64,000 nt of DNA, from contig NZ_AUCF01000011.1 of NCBI RefSeq assembly GCF_000429625.1, positions 1 through 64,000 of the forward strand. Reading direction: 5' to 3'. This stretch comes from Azospirillum halopraeferens DSM 3675 (GTDB taxonomy: Bacteria; Pseudomonadota; Alphaproteobacteria; Azospirillales; Azospirillaceae). The stretch's first letter is position 1, and each line of letters starts with the position of its first letter. Position numbers and translations under genes: made by a program. Below the pieces are notes generated by a model. That model was given only the letters and a program-made list of their open reading frames with translations, was not told the DNA's origin and did not search any database. Shown piece after piece: positions 47,088 through 59,321 of this stretch.

Positions 47088-49031
47088 TCAGGCGCCGGGG
47101 CCGGCGATCATCACGTCCTGGTAGCTCAGCGCGCCGGGGCGATCGGCCCAGTCGCCGTAGTCGACGCGCAGGGTCGTCAGGCCGGCGGCGGCGAACAGCT
47201 CATGCACCACCTCCTCGCGGAAGGCGATGGCAACCTCCGGCAGTTCCCGGGAATGGGACCAGAACCGGGCGGCCCGGTAATCGAAGGCGATGCGGCAGCG
47301 GTTCGCGGCAATCGCCCGCTCCGATCCGGCGTTCAGCAGGAAGAAGGTGGCCAGCAGCCGGCCGTCGGGCGCCAGCATCCGGCGGATCTCCCGCAGGTAG
47401 GCGAGGATCTCCGGCTCCAGCATATGGGTGAACACCGACAGCAGGACGATGAACCGGAAGGACCGGTCGGCGAACGGGAACCGGTAGTCCAGCGCGTTCG
47501 CGGTGCCCCGGGGATTGTAGGCGGCGTTGCGGATGTCGGCGTGGTGGAAGCGGAAATGGGCGTGCCGGGCGGTGATCTGCTGCGTGCACCAGTCGATGTG
47601 CGGGCGGTGGATGTCCATCCCTTCGTAGCGGCCGGGCGGGCGGATGTGCCCGGACAGCGCCCGGGCCACCCGGCCGACGCCGCAGCCGATCTCCAGGACG
47701 CTGTCGTCGGATCGCAGGCCGCTGTGCTCGATCAGCAGGCGGGCCAGGCTGTCGCCGACGGCGGTAAAATTGTCGGAGCCGCCGACGAGCGCCGTCAGCT
47801 CGGGGGGCGGCAGGGGGATCGGCGTGCCCCTGACATCCGTATCGACGGACGGCACGCTGTCGAGCACCTCGGCGCGCAGGCGCGCCATCTCCGCGACCGT
47901 GGCGTCGCGAAAGCGCAGGATGGCCGTGTCCTCACATTCGTTGCGGTCATGGAGCGCCAGATCCGCGTCGGTGCGGCGGGCATCCGCTGCGCCGGGTCCC
48001 CGGTCGGGGCGACCGCGCGCCGCCTTGATCGCCCATTCCTCCAGTGACTTGGTGACGTAGTGGTTGACCTGGAGCACCGCGACCGATGTGCCGGTGCGCA
48101 CGCCGCCCCCGGTCAGCCGCACCGGCCGCCGGTCCTCGTCCACGACGGCGCCGGCGCGCAGGAAATGGGCGTGGACCATGGGCTTGGCAGCGTAATCCGC
48201 GCGCACGATGCTCTTGACGTGACGGTGCAGCGGGTCGTCGGCCGGGGCACAGCGCCGGAAGCGGTCCATCACCGGTCCGGGTTCGTGCGTTGCGTGCCCC
48301 GACGTCCCGAACACCCGCCACGACGCCCCCAGCCCGGTCACGTCGGGGTAGCGGCGCAGGATGGTGGGCACGTCGTCGGCGGCGTTGGGGACCAGGAACT
48401 CGTCCAGGTCGATGAACGCCAGCCATTCCGTCAGGTCGCGGAACCGGTGGATGGCATGGTCGTAGGCGGGAATCTGCGGGCCGCCGGAAAACGCAGCCCC
48501 CGGCCAGGGCACCACCGTCACGATGCCCTCCGCCGCCAGGCGGGCCAGCATGTCCGGACCGGCGTCGGTGCTCTCGTTGTCGAACACCACGAAATGGTCG
48601 ACGCCGACCACGCGGTGATAGGCGATCCATTCCAGCAGATACGGACCTTCGTTGCGGGCGATGGCGCAGACGGTCAGGTAATGGGGCTTGGGCCGTTCCA
48701 CCACGTCGACGGGGGGGCACCGCTCCGCCTCCTCGTCGAGCAGCCAGGCACGGACCTCGCCGCCGATCGGCTCCTCCCCGTCACCGACGGTCACCACGAT
48801 CCGATGGAAGGCATTGTCGAGCAGGGACCGGGGCAATGCCACGGTAAACCCGTGCCCGCCGTCGCCGATGCCCGACGCCTGCAGGTCCGGGCGCGGCCGG
48901 TCGGCGACCGCGCGGGCTACGGGGGTGCCGTCGACCCACACGGTGACCGGTTGCCGGACGTCCGGCTGGTGGGGGTTCCACAGCCAGCCGTGCACGTTTC
49001 CCAGTTCCACCGCATCGATCAGGCCGAGCAT
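47088..49031 (-). CDS. Fusion of a GT92-like glycosyltransferase and a SAM methyltransferase
   Basis: 647 residues. About 1-105: a beta-sandwich module (GNVHGWLWNPHQPDV), also found in large polysaccharide glycosyltransferases. About 115-370: a GT with LTVCAIARNEGPYLLEWIAYH, FDNESTD and the DLDEF acidic motif. About 430-600: a class I methyltransferase, SVLEIGCGVGRVARALS (motif I) and FIVLLSVFTHMLEPEILAYL. It may add and methylate a sugar on an outer polysaccharide. NUDIX gene follows 19 bases after. Confidence 0.85.
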   Translation of the reverse strand: MLGLIDAVELGNVHGWLWNPHQPDVRQPVTVWVDGTPVARAVADRPRPDLQASGIGDGGHGFTVALPRSLLDNAFHRIVVTVGDGEEPIGGEVRAWLLDEEAERCPPVDVVERPKPHYLTVCAIARNEGPYLLEWIAYHRVVGVDHFVVFDNESTDAGPDMLARLAAEGIVTVVPWPGAAFSGGPQIPAYDHAIHRFRDLTEWLAFIDLDEFLVPNAADDVPTILRRYPDVTGLGASWRVFGTSGHATHEPGPVMDRFRRCAPADDPLHRHVKSIVRADYAAKPMVHAHFLRAGAVVDEDRRPVRLTGGGVRTGTSVAVLQVNHYVTKSLEEWAIKAARGRPDRGPGAADARRTDADLALHDRNECEDTAILRFRDATVAEMARLRAEVLDSVPSVDTDVRGTPIPLPPPELTALVGGSDNFTAVGDSLARLLIEHSGLRSDDSVLEIGCGVGRVARALSGHIRPPGRYEGMDIHRPHIDWCTQQITARHAHFRFHHADIRNAAYNPRGTANALDYRFPFADRSFRFIVLLSVFTHMLEPEILAYLREIRRMLAPDGRLLATFFLLNAGSERAIAANRCRIAFDYRAARFWSHSRELPEVAIAFREEVVHELFAAAGLTTLRVDYGDWADRPGALSYQDVMIAGPGA

Positions 49032-49203
49032 GCCCGCATCCCTCGTCCGTCCACCCGACGGTGGATTAGAGACGATCGTCGACGGGTGTCAAGCGACGCA
49101 CCGGCTTCGCAGATCGTGCAGCCGGTGCGGGCGCGGCGGGCAGCGCAGGACACGCCGGTCATGCGCTGAAATAGCCCCCGGACTTTAATTAAAAAACCAT
49201 TAC

Positions 49204-49232
49204 TTGACTTGCAATTTGGAGATCTCATTATT
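49204..49232 (+). promoter_or_regulatory. Probable sigma-70-type promoter of the methyltransferase gene
   Basis: TTGACT at 49204-49209 and ATTATT at 49227-49232 with a 17-base spacer, inside a distinctly AT-rich stretch (49180-49270). The start codon lies about 40 bases further. Confidence 0.45.
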
Positions 49233-49273
49233 CAAACGATAGGATTGCCTCAAGTAAAAAGCATTTCTCTAAA

Positions 49274-50344
49274 ATGTCTCTCCAAAGCGAGGGTCGGGTC
49301 GTGCACGCGCGGGAACTGGAACGGTGGCTCAATCCTGACTGGAGGGCGCGCCTGATCGCGTGGTGGGAAGGCTATGACATCGACCGCTTGCAGCGCCATG
49401 CCCGCTCGCTGCGCTCGCGGCGGGCGGGCGATGGCCGGCCGATGCCGCGGCGCGGTGTCGCAATGGTGCCGGGGCCGGGACCGGATTCCCTTGCCGTTGC
49501 CGCTGCGGCTGCGGCCGCCGCGGATGAGCACGCCGACCTCCGGGCGCTGGAAGACCGGCAGCTCGACCGTCGCGGCTGGCCCCTGTGGTCGCTGGACCGG
49601 GTGCAGGGTGCGCAACTCCTCTGGGGTGACGATTTCGTGGGTCCGGGCGACGGCGACTGGGCCGTCGACGCGGTCAGCCAATTCGGGCTCAATCCGGCCA
49701 AGAGCGTGCTCGACGTGTCAGCTGGCCTGGGCGGGGCGGCGCGCGCCATCGTCGGCGCCTACGACACCTGGGTGACCGGGCTGGAGCCGTCGCCCGTGCT
49801 GGCGGGCATGGCCATGAAACGCTCCCGCCTGCTGGGGCTCGATCGCAAGGCGCCGGTCGCCGCATACGATCCGGAGGCGTTCCGGCCGGCCGGCAGCTAC
49901 GATCTGGTCATGGCCGACCGGATCGTCCACCGCGTGCGGGACAAGGAGCATTACCTGGACCAGCTCTGCACCTGCGTGAAGCCGGGGGGCGGGGTGCTGA
50001 TGATGGATTACGTCTCCGACGGCATCCCGGCCTCGCCGGAGGCGTGGTCGACCTGGCGCTCGGAGGAGCCGGTGGACCTCTATCCCTGGACCACGCGGCG
50101 CCTGACGGAGGAGCTGACCCAGCGCAACATGGATGTGCGCGTCGCCGAGGATCTGACGCTGGCCCACCGCTGGCAGATCCTGGAGCGGGTGCGCGATCTC
50201 GCCCGGCGGCTGGAGGGCGCGGCGTCTCCCGACGGCCGAATGCTGTCCGGGCTGGCCCGCGAACTGGCGCTGTGGTGGGCCCGCCTGCGTGTGCTCGGGC
50301 GCGGTCTCAGCTTCGTCCGGTTCGTGGCCTTGCGGCCGTCGTGA
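49274..50344 (+). CDS. SAM-dependent methyltransferase-like protein
   Basis: 356 residues from the ATG at 49274, which lacks a ribosome site; a GTG at 49301 after GCGAGGG is a real alternative. An N-terminal ~110-residue region is followed by a class I methyltransferase fold: SVLDVSAGLGGAARAIV (motif I, GLGG), TGLEPSPVLAGMA (acidic end of strand 2) and CVKPGGGVLMMDYV (motif III/post). The target is not known. A T-rich terminator follows. Confidence 0.8.
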   Translation: MSLQSEGRVVHARELERWLNPDWRARLIAWWEGYDIDRLQRHARSLRSRRAGDGRPMPRRGVAMVPGPGPDSLAVAAAAAAAADEHADLRALEDRQLDRRGWPLWSLDRVQGAQLLWGDDFVGPGDGDWAVDAVSQFGLNPAKSVLDVSAGLGGAARAIVGAYDTWVTGLEPSPVLAGMAMKRSRLLGLDRKAPVAAYDPEAFRPAGSYDLVMADRIVHRVRDKEHYLDQLCTCVKPGGGVLMMDYVSDGIPASPEAWSTWRSEEPVDLYPWTTRRLTEELTQRNMDVRVAEDLTLAHRWQILERVRDLARRLEGAASPDGRMLSGLARELALWWARLRVLGRGLSFVRFVALRPS

Positions 50345-50345
50345 T

Positions 50346-50384
50346 CCGCCGGGCCTTCCCGGTTCGCGGCATTTGATTTTTTTT
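50346..50384 (+). terminator. Possible terminator of the methyltransferase gene
   Basis: The stem CCGCCGGG / CCGG...GCGG is imperfect, followed by ATTTGA and eight T (50377-50384). Confidence 0.5.
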
Positions 50385-50559
50385 ATGCTTTGATTTGCCC
50401 GTAACCGGTTGGTGTCTGCCACTGTTGGCGACTGTTGCGGAAAAGGCGCTATCATTGCTTCGCTGTAACGCAATAGGGCTTTACGGCCACAGGTAACAAC
50501 CTATATTGTGCGTTCAGTGCAACACCGACCGAAGGGGCGGAAGCGAGCGGGAGGCTGAC

Positions 50560-50769
50560 ATGGGACACTGGACGACGATACGGTTTCCTGAATGGCCGGA
50601 CCTCGACACGCGCAAGGCGATCATCCGCTGGGCGGAGGAGAGCCTTCCGGGCAAGTTCATCCCGCTGCACGGGCGGGACGTGCTGGGCCGCCGTTTCTTC
50701 GGGTTCGATTTCCAGCGCGTGGACGACGCGCATGCGTTCCGTCAGCGCTGGCTCGGCGAGGCGGCGTAA
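50560..50769 (+). CDS. Small conserved-looking hypothetical protein
   Basis: 69 residues, soluble, mixed alpha/beta: MGHWTTIRFPEWPDLDTRKA at the start and FFGFDFQRVDDAHAFRQRWL at the end. GGGAGGCTGAC precedes the ATG. No family known. It is convergent with the histidine kinase, 41 bases apart. Confidence 0.6.
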   Translation: MGHWTTIRFPEWPDLDTRKAIIRWAEESLPGKFIPLHGRDVLGRRFFGFDFQRVDDAHAFRQRWLGEAA

Positions 50770-50809
50770 CACAGGCGCGCATGCTCCCGGGGCACCGCCC
50801 TGCCGCCGC

Positions 50810-52807
50810 TCACCATTCCATGGAAGAGGTCGCGGTGGCGGGTTCTCGGGCGCCGTCCGTCGCGGTGCCGCGCGGGGCGACGGCCGGGATGCTCAAGGTG
50901 AAGTGGGCGCCGCCCCCGTCCGTGCCGACCAGGTCGAGACGGCCGCCCAGGGTCTGCTGCGCCACGTTGAAGGCGATGTGAAGGCCCAGACCGGTGTTGC
51001 CGTTGGCGCGCCGGGTGGTGAAGAACGGCTCGAACACGCGCCGCCGCAAGTCGGCCGGAATGCCGCAGCCGTCGTCCCTGACATCGATGCGGATGCCGTC
51101 CAGCCCGCTGGCGGCGGCGCTGATGCGCAGGGTTCCGCCGTGACCGGGCGTAAAGGCGTGGTCGAGCGCGTTCATCGCCAGGATCGTCAGGATCTGGCTG
51201 AGCCCGCCGGGAAAGCCGTCCAGCACCAGACCCGGCGGGCAGTCCACGCGGATCGCGTGCCCGGCCTTCTCGAACGCGGGCTTGACGCTCAGCACCGTCT
51301 GCTCGACCGTTTCCCGCAGGTCAAAGGCACGCCGGCTCTCGCCGGATCGGTCGGCGGCCACCTGCTTGAAGGCCTGGATCAGGGCGGCGGCACGGTTCAT
51401 GTTGGCCTGGATCAGCCCGGCGATCTCGCGGGCGCGGTCCAGGAACTGCGCCAGATCCGACCGGCGCAGGCCGCCGTCGCGCACCCGCCGGTCCAGTTCA
51501 GCAAGTTCCTCGTCCAGCAGGCTGGCACCGGTGAGCGTGATCCCGACGGGGGTGTTGACCTCGTGCGCGACACCGGCGACGACCCCGGCCAGGGCTGCCA
51601 GCTTCTCCGCGTGGATGAGCTGTTCCTGCGTTTCGCGCAGGTCGGCCAGAGCCCGCTCCGCCTCCTCGCGGGCCAGGCGCTGCGCCTCTTCGGACGCGGC
51701 CAGCGCGCGGGTGCGCTCGGCCAGTGCGGCGGTGGTGTCGCGGAACACCGCGAGCGCGGCGGCGATCTCATGGAACTCGCTGTGGCCGGCCGGCGGGATG
51801 GGCGTGTCCGTGGCACCGGCGGCGATGGCGCGGGTGGTCGCGGCCAGCCGCGCCAGCGGCGTCACGATGGAACGGCTGACCGCCAGCCAGACGAAGGCCA
51901 GCGGCCCGACGAAGGTCAGCACCGCCACCGCCAGCAGCCAACGTCGCCCCGCCGCGGTCTGTGCGGCGGCATCGGCGCGGATCGCCTCGATCTCGCCATC
52001 CACCGTCGCCACCAGCCGCGACACGGCGATGCCCAGGCGGGTGACGATCTCGCGGCCCTGGACGGCGTGGCGGTCGATGGCCCCGCGGACGTCCAGCATC
52101 GCCTCGCGCACGGCGAAAACACCCGACGGACCGGTTGCCAGGGAATCGATCCGGGACGGCAGGGCGAACGGCCCCGCCCGCGCCGCGTCATAGGCGGCCC
52201 GGGCGGCCGACAACGCTCCGGGTCGGTCCGCCTGCGCCGCCTCGTACAGGCGCAGCATCAGGCCCACCGCGGCCGCTTCCGGTGGGTGCAGGCCGGGATC
52301 GTTCCGGTCCGGACGCGACCACAGCCCGTCCAGTTCCGCCTGAGCCCTGGCGATGGCGGCGCGGTTGCGCCGTTCCAGCGCCTCCAGGTCGATTCGCCGC
52401 TCCACCAGACGGTTCATCTCGTAGAGGTTCTCCTCCATCGCCACCACCAGGCGCTCGATCGCCTCCATCTGCGCTGCCGCCGGATCGACCCGGCGCAGGG
52501 CGGCGATCGCCTCATGCAACCCCTGAGCGTGCTGGGCGAGGGCGACCGTGGCGTTCTGCCGCTGGAGCTGGTTGGTTGCCGCCTCCACCTCGCTGCCGCC
52601 CGCGGCGAAGCGGTTGGCCGTTTCGGCGAGCCGCAGGGCCAGCGCCAGGGTGGTCGACCGCTCCTGCGCCACCGTCATGAGCAGCGACTCGATTCGCGCG
52701 TAGAAGTACCAGCTCACCGCGCCGGCGACGACCGTCATCGCGGCGACGGCGCAGGCTGCGGCCACCACGGCGGCCCGGACGCTGGTCATGCGGCGGCGTG
52801 GCTCCAT
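50810..52807 (-). CDS. Membrane sensor histidine kinase
   Basis: 665 residues from the ATG at 52807 with GGGAG close upstream. Two membrane helices (about 10-34 and 290-315) enclose a long helical periplasmic sensor; then HAMP (about 315-370), coiled coil, dimerisation with the phospho-histidine in GVVAGVAHEVNTPVG, and an ATPase domain (DDGCGIPADL, TGLGLHIAF). No receiver domain. It is divergent from the PotD-like gene; the 162-base gap between them probably holds both promoters. Confidence 0.92.
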   Translation of the reverse strand: MEPRRRMTSVRAAVVAAACAVAAMTVVAGAVSWYFYARIESLLMTVAQERSTTLALALRLAETANRFAAGGSEVEAATNQLQRQNATVALAQHAQGLHEAIAALRRVDPAAAQMEAIERLVVAMEENLYEMNRLVERRIDLEALERRNRAAIARAQAELDGLWSRPDRNDPGLHPPEAAAVGLMLRLYEAAQADRPGALSAARAAYDAARAGPFALPSRIDSLATGPSGVFAVREAMLDVRGAIDRHAVQGREIVTRLGIAVSRLVATVDGEIEAIRADAAAQTAAGRRWLLAVAVLTFVGPLAFVWLAVSRSIVTPLARLAATTRAIAAGATDTPIPPAGHSEFHEIAAALAVFRDTTAALAERTRALAASEEAQRLAREEAERALADLRETQEQLIHAEKLAALAGVVAGVAHEVNTPVGITLTGASLLDEELAELDRRVRDGGLRRSDLAQFLDRAREIAGLIQANMNRAAALIQAFKQVAADRSGESRRAFDLRETVEQTVLSVKPAFEKAGHAIRVDCPPGLVLDGFPGGLSQILTILAMNALDHAFTPGHGGTLRISAAASGLDGIRIDVRDDGCGIPADLRRRVFEPFFTTRRANGNTGLGLHIAFNVAQQTLGGRLDLVGTDGGGAHFTLSIPAVAPRGTATDGAREPATATSSMEW

Positions 52808-52969
52808 GCGCTCCCGTTTCCCTTTCCGACCGGTGCAGCCTTCCGCACGGCAGCGGCGTGTCGCAAGGGTTGGGACACGATCGCAGTGTGCGGCGGGGCG
52901 TGGCATCCTATCATCACGGGAGCGGGGATCACCCCAAATCTCGCGGTTCCAAAGGTAAGGGGCTGAAGT

Positions 52970-53995
52970 ATGCACGTACTGCTTGCCGTATTGTTCCTGC
53001 TGTCCGCGATGCCTGCGGCGGCCACGGAACTGCGCCTGCTGACCTGGGCGGATTACATCGCTCCGGCGGTGCTCGAAACCTTCCGACGGGAAACGGGCAT
53101 CCGGGTGACGGTTGATCCCGTGGTGTCGATCACCGGGATGCGCGAGAAGCTGCGCGCCGACCCCGGCGCCTACGACCTGATCAATCCGCCCGATTACGAC
53201 ATCCCGCAGCTTGCCCGCGACGGGTTGCTGGAGCCGATCGACGCGTTCCGCATGCCGGGCTACGCCAACATCCTCGACGGCTGGCGGTCTCCCCCCTATG
53301 ACCGCAAGAACGAGTGGAGCGTGCCCTTCCACTGGGGGACCACGTCGCTGGTGGTCGACACCGCCGTGTGGTCCGGCCCCCTGGACAGCATCGCGCTGCT
53401 GTTCGATCCGCCCGACGCGCTGCGGGACAAGGTCGGCTTCCTGGTGGGGGCCGAGGAGACGATGCGCCTGGCCCTGCTGCACCTGGGCCTGCCCCAGTGC
53501 ACGACCGACCCCGACCATCTCGACCGGGCCCTGGCGCTGGTCCGCCCCCTGCTGGCACGCGAGCGCATCTACACCATCTCCGACGCCGTCGAGGCGCTGT
53601 CCGGCGACCGCATCGCCGTCGGCATCGCCTGGAACGGCGACGCGCTGCGGGCGCGCGAGCGCAAGCCGTCCCTGCGCTACGTCTATCCCGCCGAGGGGCT
53701 GATCATCTGGTCCGACGCCCTGGCGGTGCCGCGCGGCGCGCGCAACCGGGCGGCGGCGCTGCGCTTCATCGACTTCATCCTGCGCCCGGAGAACGCCGCG
53801 CTGCAGAGCAATTTCTCCCGCTACGCCAACGCCGTGCGCGGGTCGGATGCGTGGATGGAGCCGGACCTGCTGTCCGCCCCCGAGGTGATCGTGCCGTCCC
53901 ATGTGCGCATCCGGTCGTTCCGCACCTGCGACAGCGAGCAGCTCGCCCTCTACGCCCGGATCTGGGACCCGGTGCTGCTGGAGCTGGCGCGCTGA
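52970..53995 (+). CDS. Periplasmic spermidine/putrescine-type solute-binding protein
   Basis: 341 residues. Signal peptide ending AAATE; then LRLLTWADYIAPAVLETF, the PotD/PotF opening, and YDLINPPDYDIPQL. The fold is a two-lobed binding protein. No permease or ATPase genes are beside it. It stands divergent from a sensor kinase, which suggests that it delivers ligand to the kinase and not to a transporter. AAGGGG precedes the ATG. Confidence 0.88.
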   Translation: MHVLLAVLFLLSAMPAAATELRLLTWADYIAPAVLETFRRETGIRVTVDPVVSITGMREKLRADPGAYDLINPPDYDIPQLARDGLLEPIDAFRMPGYANILDGWRSPPYDRKNEWSVPFHWGTTSLVVDTAVWSGPLDSIALLFDPPDALRDKVGFLVGAEETMRLALLHLGLPQCTTDPDHLDRALALVRPLLARERIYTISDAVEALSGDRIAVGIAWNGDALRARERKPSLRYVYPAEGLIIWSDALAVPRGARNRAAALRFIDFILRPENAALQSNFSRYANAVRGSDAWMEPDLLSAPEVIVPSHVRIRSFRTCDSEQLALYARIWDPVLLELAR

Positions 53996-54127
53996 GCGCG
54001 GGGGCGACGCGGACGGTGCGGTTTGAACCGGCGGCGGCGCGCGCCATATCAGCAGCGTGACGGCCGCGGTTGCGGCTGCCGGTCCGCCCCGTCGAACAAG
54101 CCCCATCGAGCATAAGGAGGCGCAACC

Positions 54128-56824
<2,697 letters not shown>

Positions 56825-56851
56825 CGCCGGCACCGCTGCGCGGGCGGAGCG

Positions 56852-58219
56852 TCAGTGCGGCGCCTCCGCCCGCGGGAAGGCGAGGGTCACCGTGGTGCCC
56901 CGGCCGGGGGTGCTGTCCATGTGGAACACCCCGCCGGACTGGGCGACGAAGCCATAGACCTGGGACAGGCCGAGGCCGGTGCCGTAGCCCGGCTTGCGGG
57001 TGGTGAAGAACGGCTCGATGGCGCGGCGCAGCACCTCGGGCGTCATGCCCGTACCGGTGTCGCTGACGCGGATGCGCACGTGGGGTTTGGCGTCGATGAC
57101 GGCGTTGCCGGTCTCGATGACCAGGGTGCCGCCGTCGGGCATGGCGTCGCGGGCGTTGAAGGCCAGATTGAGCAGCGCCGTTTCCAGGGCCTGCGGGTCG
57201 GCGGTGGTCGGCCACAGGCCGGGCGCCAGGCGCAGATCCAGCCGCACGGATTTGCCGACCGTCCAGGTCAGCAGCGTCTCCATGGCGGTCAGCAGCGCGT
57301 TGGCGTCGAAGGTCCGCGGTTCCAGCACCTGGCGCCGCGCGAAGGCGAGGAGCTGGCCGGTCAGCCGGGTGCCGCGCCGGGCGGCGGCCTCGATGATCGC
57401 GGCGGCGTCGTGGCGGTCCGCCTCGGAAGCGGTGCCCTCCAGGTCGTCCACGGCGCCGAGGATGATGGTCAGCACATTGTTGAAGTCGTGGGCGACGCTG
57501 CCGGTCAGCCGGCCCAGCGCTTCCACCTTGCGGGCGTGCTGCAACGCCTCGTCGGCGATGCGACGTTCGGTGATGTCCCGGAGAACGCCGATGAGGCGCG
57601 GCCGGGGGGTGGGATCGCCGCTCTCCAGAACGGAGGCTTCCACGCGCACCCAGCGCGGTGCGCCGTCGTGCCCGGCCAGCCGCACCTCCAGCCGCAGCGC
57701 CCCGCGCCCGGCGATCGCCCCTTTGACGGCCGCGCGCAGGCGCGGCCGGTCGCCGGCGTGGAAACGGCGCAGCACCGCCGCCGGCGTCTCATCGAAGACC
57801 GGCCCCGCCGCACCGAGAATGCGCCGGGCGGCGGCTGAACAGCGCAGCGTGCCGCCGTCGCCGGCGTCGTAGATCCAGGACCCGAAGCCGGCGGCGGTGC
57901 CGGCCACGTCCAGCACCTGCCGGCTCTCCTCCAGGTCCGATTCGGCGCGCCGACGGTCCCGGCGTTCCTGCGACAGGTGTTCCTCGGCGCGGCGCAGGGT
58001 CCGGGCGGCGTGGCGGATCAGCAGGAAGAGCGTGGCCGCGGTTACGGTGACGAAGACCAGCCCCTTCACGGTCTGCCAGGGACCGGGGTCGGCAATCAGC
58101 CCGAGGGCCCGGTCCGACAGGACGATCCACGCCGCTCCCGCCAGGGCGTAACCCCAGGCCACGGCCGTCGGCGGCATCCCGGCCAGGCGATCGCGCACGG
58201 CATCGAGCATATCCGCCAT
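56852..58219 (-). CDS. PAS-containing sensor histidine kinase
   Basis: 455 residues. Two membrane helices (about 18-38 and 50-70), a coiled coil, a PAS domain (about 105-220), histidine box GSVAHDFNNVLTIILGAV (the DFNN form) and an ATPase domain with SDTGTGMTPEVL and TGLGLSQVYGF. Relatives often end in a receiver; here it stops after the kinase. No response regulator lies next to it. The LytTR gene is 162 bases upstream, same direction. Confidence 0.92.
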   Translation of the reverse strand: MADMLDAVRDRLAGMPPTAVAWGYALAGAAWIVLSDRALGLIADPGPWQTVKGLVFVTVTAATLFLLIRHAARTLRRAEEHLSQERRDRRRAESDLEESRQVLDVAGTAAGFGSWIYDAGDGGTLRCSAAARRILGAAGPVFDETPAAVLRRFHAGDRPRLRAAVKGAIAGRGALRLEVRLAGHDGAPRWVRVEASVLESGDPTPRPRLIGVLRDITERRIADEALQHARKVEALGRLTGSVAHDFNNVLTIILGAVDDLEGTASEADRHDAAAIIEAAARRGTRLTGQLLAFARRQVLEPRTFDANALLTAMETLLTWTVGKSVRLDLRLAPGLWPTTADPQALETALLNLAFNARDAMPDGGTLVIETGNAVIDAKPHVRIRVSDTGTGMTPEVLRRAIEPFFTTRKPGYGTGLGLSQVYGFVAQSGGVFHMDSTPGRGTTVTLAFPRAEAPH

Positions 58220-58381
58220 GCCCGTCTCCCGTATTACCGTATGCTGAACCCGCTTGCAGCCGACTCAGCCAATGATTGGTCATTCTAGAGTGCGGATGCG
58301 AACAAGGAAAGGAAAGACCGAAAGAGCGGGCCGGAAGTATCCAAGTATGCAATCGATGATGTCTTTGTTGAAATAGAATAC

Positions 58382-59203
58382 TTAAATGTGTCCACCGCGT
58401 TCGATCCAGCCGGCGCCGCGCACGGCGGCGGCATAGCGGCGGCTGACGGGAACACGGCGTCCGGTGCTGAGGACCAGGATCAGCCGCCCGTCGCCGCGCC
58501 GTTCCACCGCCGTCACCGCCCGCGCCGCCACCCAGTGGGACCGGTGGACCTGCAACCCGTCCGCGCCGTCCAGCTCCGCCACCGCGTCGCGCAGGCGCAT
58601 CAGGATCAGGTCGCTGCCCAGCGGTGTGTGCACGCGCACGTAATGGTCCTCCATCTCCAGCGCCAGCAGCTCGCGGCCGAGCCGCGGCGGGATGCGGTCC
58701 AGGAAGGCGGGCGGGCGGGCCGGAGGCGGGGCGGATGGCTCCGCCGGCCCGGTGCCGGCCAGCAGGCCATGGGCGCGCAGTTCCAGCCACAGCGGGGCGG
58801 CCGAAACCAGCAGGGTGATGACAAGGACGTACGCGTACAGCTCTGCCAGGCCGGAGGGCGACAGGAAGTCGTGGCCCCGCAGCTCCCGCTCCACCAGCGC
58901 CACCGCGCCGGTCATCACGGCGGCGTTGGCGGCCACCAGCCCGGCGACCGCCGCCGGCCAGCCCACGCCGCGCCGCGCCGCGATGCGCACCGCCGCGGCG
59001 CCGGTGGCGTGGAACAGCGCGAAGCCGCACCCCATCAGCCCGCCCCAATAGGCGAGGCGCTGCCCGACGCTCAGCTCGGCAAAGGTGCCGAACGGGCCGA
59101 TCACCGTCATCACCGCCACGGTGACCAGCAGGATGGGCAGGTGGCGGGTCAGGATGCGGGCCTGCCGTTCACGCATCGCCAACCGCCCGGCCCGTCGATT
59201 CAC
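58382..59203 (-). CDS. Membrane-bound LytTR-family transcriptional regulator
   Basis: 273 residues from a GTG at 59203 after GGAGGGGGGCGG; an ATG at 59176 would be nine residues shorter with a poorer site. Four membrane helices (about 25-150) are followed by a LytTR DNA-binding domain (about 170-265): LLALEMEDHYVRVHTPLG and QVHRSHWVA are its signatures. LytTR proteins bind direct-repeat DNA. Divergent from the DUF2141-carotenoid oxygenase pair, so it may control it. Confidence 0.88.
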   Translation of the reverse strand: MNRRAGRLAMRERQARILTRHLPILLVTVAVMTVIGPFGTFAELSVGQRLAYWGGLMGCGFALFHATGAAAVRIAARRGVGWPAAVAGLVAANAAVMTGAVALVERELRGHDFLSPSGLAELYAYVLVITLLVSAAPLWLELRAHGLLAGTGPAEPSAPPPARPPAFLDRIPPRLGRELLALEMEDHYVRVHTPLGSDLILMRLRDAVAELDGADGLQVHRSHWVAARAVTAVERRGDGRLILVLSTGRRVPVSRRYAAAVRGAGWIERGGHI

Positions 59204-59321
59204 GAAAGCCGCCCCCCTCCGCCGCGCAGGGGCGCTGGTGCGTACGGGCTGCGGTGCGGCATGCCGGCGGGGTGGACGCCGTGCAGGCGTACGCGTCCCC
59301 CCCGCACCACAGGAGACGAGG

